A DNA stretch of 17,037 nt, from contig JBBISU010000068.1 in NCBI GenBank assembly GCA_037441225.1, forward strand, positions 1-17,037. The letters run 5' to 3'. Positions 14,570 to 17,037 of this stretch are shown here, piece by piece. The number at the start of each line of letters is the position of its first letter. The stretch's first letter is position 1. A program made the translations under genes and the position numbers. The stretch comes from JBBFMJ01 sp037441225 (GTDB taxonomy: Bacteria > Acidobacteriota > Thermoanaerobaculia > UBA2201). The notes below the pieces were generated by a model that worked only from the letters and a program-made list of their open reading frames with translations, was not told the origin of the DNA and did no database searches.

Positions 14570-16992
14570 TTTTTATTTAAGCAAAGATTGTGCTTATGAC
14601 AGGAAATTAAAAAATTGCTGTCCAGATTTTCACAATTACCTATTATGCATTTCAATATATTTGAAGCATCAAGGGATGTTATAACAGAATTTTTATTGGT
14701 ATCTGCCCTGCATAACTGCTCTTCGTCTAAATTTCTGTTTCCAATAACATATTGTAACAAAAGGGAGGCGTCATAACTTGTCAAAATGCTATTTAAATTT
14801 AAATCACCCAAATCATTAAAACATTCTTTTGTAAGAACCAAGGAGTGGTAATCACCTAAGGCAATATCTGCTATATTATCAAAATGAGGGAATTGAACTG
14901 GTAAATAAGAGTTTTCATAATTTCCAATTCCTAATTGCCCAAAAAAATTATATCCCCACACCATCAGTGTTCCATCTTCTTTTAAGGCAAAGGAATGACC
15001 TCCACCGGAACCTAATTTTTTAATATTACCATTTATGTTTGAAACTTGAATTGGGATAGGGGAAATTTCATTGCCTCCATTTCCAAGCTCACCCCTTCTG
15101 CCATAACCCCAAGACCAGAGAGTTCCATCAGAGGTCATTGCCAAATAATGAAAATAAGAGGTTGGAGAAATTAAAACAACATTTGAAAGGTTTAAGACCT
15201 GTAAAGGAACATTTGAGTTTTGAAAATTTCCTATTCCCAACTGTCCATCATTGTTAAAACCCCATGCCCAAAGAGTTCCATCATTTGTTAAAGCATAAGA
15301 ATGGTATTCACAAGCAGCAATTTTAATAACATTGTTCAAATATGGAATCTGGACTGGAATATTTTTATTTTCGTAATTTCCAATCCCTAACTGTCCAAAT
15401 TCATTATATCCCCATGCCCAGATAGTTCCATCATCCTTTAATGCCAGACAATGATGCCCGCCACCTGAGACATCTATAACATTTTCAAGATTTAAAACTT
15501 GAACTGGAAAAAAAGAATCCTCAAAGGTTCCATTTCCAAGTTCGCCATAAATATTAGAACCCCAGGTCCAGACAGTTCCATCGCTTTTTAAAGCAATTGA
15601 CTGGAAGTATCCACCTGTTCCAATCTTTGAAACATTTTCAAGGTTTGCAACTTTTACAGGAATCCTTGAATCTATATTTGTCCCATTTCCTAATTGACCA
15701 TGGGAATTATAGCCCCAGGCATAAACCTCACCATTATATGTTAGAGCAAGGGAATGCCAAAAGCCAGCAGATATTTCTTTCACATTTAAAATATTTAGAA
15801 CTTCTAAGGGTATATTTGAATCCCTGCAATTTCCATTTCCAAGCTGACCATATTCATTATTTCCCCAAGCCCAAATATCGCCATTTAAATCAATGGCAAG
15901 AACAAAATCATTAAAACTTGAGATATTCAATAAAGGAGAAGAAATTGAAACTAAATTTGGTATAATTTTTTGATTTGTATCGCCCAAGCCTAATTGTCCC
16001 TTATCATTTTTTCCCCAACTATATAAATTATTATTAGAATCTATAGCATAAGAACAAAATTTCCCACAGGATATATCGATTATTCCTTCTAAATAAGGAA
16101 TTTGAATTGGTAAAAGATAATCAATAAAGCTATCATTTGCCAGTTGTCCATCACTATTTGAACCCCAACCCCAGAGGGTTCCATCATTTTTCAAAGCTAA
16201 TGTATGGAAATTTCCACAAGAAATTTTAGAAATTTCTGATATATTTTGATTTTTTTGTGGAAGATTGCATAACAAACAAGAATTAACACCCAATTGATAC
16301 TTTAAATTATCTCCCCATCCATAGACATCACCATTTCCTGAAATTGCCATTGAAAAATACCAGCCAGAAGAAATTTTTGTAATATTTGGCAATCCAGAAA
16401 CCATAACTGGAACATTTGAATGATTGTAGTTACCAATTCCTAACTGCCCATATCCATTATATCCCCATGCCCAGACAGTTCCATCATTTTTTAATGCTAA
16501 ACAATGAAAAGCACCTGCTGATATAGAAACAACATTGGAAAGATTTAAAACTTGAACAGGAATATTTGAATTTTCATTTGTTCCATTTCCAAGTTCTCCA
16601 AATCTATTAAAACCCCATGCCCAGACAGTTCCATCATTTTTTAAAGCCACAGAAAAATAATAGCCAGCAGAAATATCAATGACATTTGAAATACTTTCAA
16701 CAGGTATTGGAACTGTTGAATTTAAATTTACTCCTCCATCACCCAATTGACCAAAATCATTTTTGCCCCAGCTAAAAATATATCCACCTGCGGAAAGTCC
16801 TAAAGAATGGTTATATCCAGAAGCTATTTTAATAAAATTATTAGGAAAACCAATATTTATGGGAACCAAAGATAAAGAAGAGGAATCATTTCCAAGCTGA
16901 CCATATAAATTATAACCCCAAGAATAAATATCTTTAGGATATAAATTTAAACTAATAAAAATTTGAAGTGAAATAAAAATAAGGCACCTCAT
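14566..16992 (-). CDS. Secreted RCC1-repeat protein with C-terminal dockerin
   Basis: An 808-residue protein with signal peptide MRCLIFISLQIFISLNLYP. Fourteen RCC1 repeats of about 50 residues follow (about 22-722), each with WGxNxxGQLGNG followed by a stretch ending in ALKNDGTV. Fourteen equals two seven-bladed propellers. The C-terminus (about 727-790) is a type I dockerin: two EF-hand-like calcium loops, DLNLNSILTSYD and DTNKNSVITSLD, each followed by a helix (ASLLLQYVIG, ASNILKCIIG). Dockerins bind cohesins, so the propellers may be displayed on a scaffold or the surface; no cohesin is visible here. The start is the ATG at 16992, not the in-frame TTG 12 nt upstream, because GGAGG (17002-16998) lies 5 nt before the ATG and the TTG would fall in that site. 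It is the first gene of the three-gene unit. Confidence 0.92.
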   Translation of the reverse strand: MRCLIFISLQIFISLNLYPKDIYSWGYNLYGQLGNDSSSLSLVPINIGFPNNFIKIASGYNHSLGLSAGGYIFSWGKNDFGQLGDGGVNLNSTVPIPVESISNVIDISAGYYFSVALKNDGTVWAWGFNRFGELGNGTNENSNIPVQVLNLSNVVSISAGAFHCLALKNDGTVWAWGYNGYGQLGIGNYNHSNVPVMVSGLPNITKISSGWYFSMAISGNGDVYGWGDNLKYQLGVNSCLLCNLPQKNQNISEISKISCGNFHTLALKNDGTLWGWGSNSDGQLANDSFIDYLLPIQIPYLEGIIDISCGKFCSYAIDSNNNLYSWGKNDKGQLGLGDTNQKIIPNLVSISSPLLNISSFNDFVLAIDLNGDIWAWGNNEYGQLGNGNCRDSNIPLEVLNILNVKEISAGFWHSLALTYNGEVYAWGYNSHGQLGNGTNIDSRIPVKVANLENVSKIGTGGYFQSIALKSDGTVWTWGSNIYGELGNGTFEDSFFPVQVLNLENVIDVSGGGHHCLALKDDGTIWAWGYNEFGQLGIGNYENKNIPVQIPYLNNVIKIAACEYHSYALTNDGTLWAWGFNNDGQLGIGNFQNSNVPLQVLNLSNVVLISPTSYFHYLAMTSDGTLWSWGYGRRGELGNGGNEISPIPIQVSNINGNIKKLGSGGGHSFALKEDGTLMVWGYNFFGQLGIGNYENSYLPVQFPHFDNIADIALGDYHSLVLTKECFNDLGDLNLNSILTSYDASLLLQYVIGNRNLDEEQLCRADTNKNSVITSLDASNILKCIIGNCENLDSNFLISCHKHNLCLNKK

Positions 16993-16997
16993 AAATT

Positions 16998-17002
16998 CCT
17001 CC
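16998..17002 (-). promoter_or_regulatory. Ribosome binding site deciding the RCC1/dockerin start
   Basis: GGAGG on the minus strand lies 5 nt before the ATG at 16992. It rules out the TTG at 17004, which overlaps it. Confidence 0.8.
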
Positions 17003-17037
17003 AAAAATTTATATTTAAAACTTTAAAGTATGAATTA

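Noticed and set aside
14826..16992. Regular repeats of about 150 bp as a possible CRISPR or tandem-repeat array
   Set aside because: The units are translated RCC1 repeats in one intact reading frame and diverge as protein repeats do; there are no short identical repeats with unique spacers.
16993..17004. TTG at 17004 as start of the RCC1 gene
   Set aside because: The codon lies within the GGAGG ribosome site of the ATG at 16992, and the ATG directly begins the signal peptide.

Overview
The window is AT-rich bacterial DNA (roughly 70% A+T by eye). No rRNA, tRNA, phage or transposase gene is visible. It reads as an envelope and secretome region of a bacterium whose phylum I cannot name. Most proteins have a signal peptide or membrane segments. 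The families seen are a sulfatase-like protein with TPRs, an SUMF1-fold protein, an MFS-like/spermidine-synthase fusion, an XrtA-type polysaccharide deacetylase, RCC1 repeats and a dockerin. This repertoire suggests an uncultured lineage with a large secretome, but no taxonomic marker is present. Translation starts are mixed: two large secreted-protein genes have near-perfect Shine-Dalgarno sites, while several other genes have none.

Layout. Plus strand, left: an exported Rossmann-like protein (144-1670), a possible 50-residue ORF (1696-1848), and a 13-TM protein carrying a spermidine-synthase-like domain (1841-4681). The convergent gap 4682-4988 holds two copies of a short dispersed repeat, whose third copy is inverted near position 60, plus a hairpin and a long inverted repeat. 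Minus strand, right to left, there are three transcription units. (i) RCC1/dockerin protein (16992-14566), nucleotidyltransferase-like protein (14569-13712) and polysaccharide deacetylase (13722-12889) have overlapping ends. (ii) A 1561-residue modular secreted protein (12493-7808) is preceded by two tandem consensus-type promoters and followed by a strong terminator. (iii) An SUMF1-fold protein (7737-6763) overlaps a sulfatase-superfamily/TPR protein (6776-4989).

How the genes may work together. The deacetylase and nucleotidyltransferase-like pair resembles genes of exopolysaccharide loci, here co-transcribed with a secreted dockerin-bearing double propeller. The SUMF1/sulfatase pair looks like an enzyme and its maturase, but the sequence argues against this: the sulfatase has Thr where the formylglycine Cys/Ser should be, and the SUMF1-like protein lacks the paired cysteines of true formylglycine-generating enzymes. 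On the left, two adjacent genes encode nucleotide-binding-fold domains that are both predicted to lie outside the cytoplasmic membrane. That is unexpected for SAM-type folds and is the best candidate here for something undescribed.
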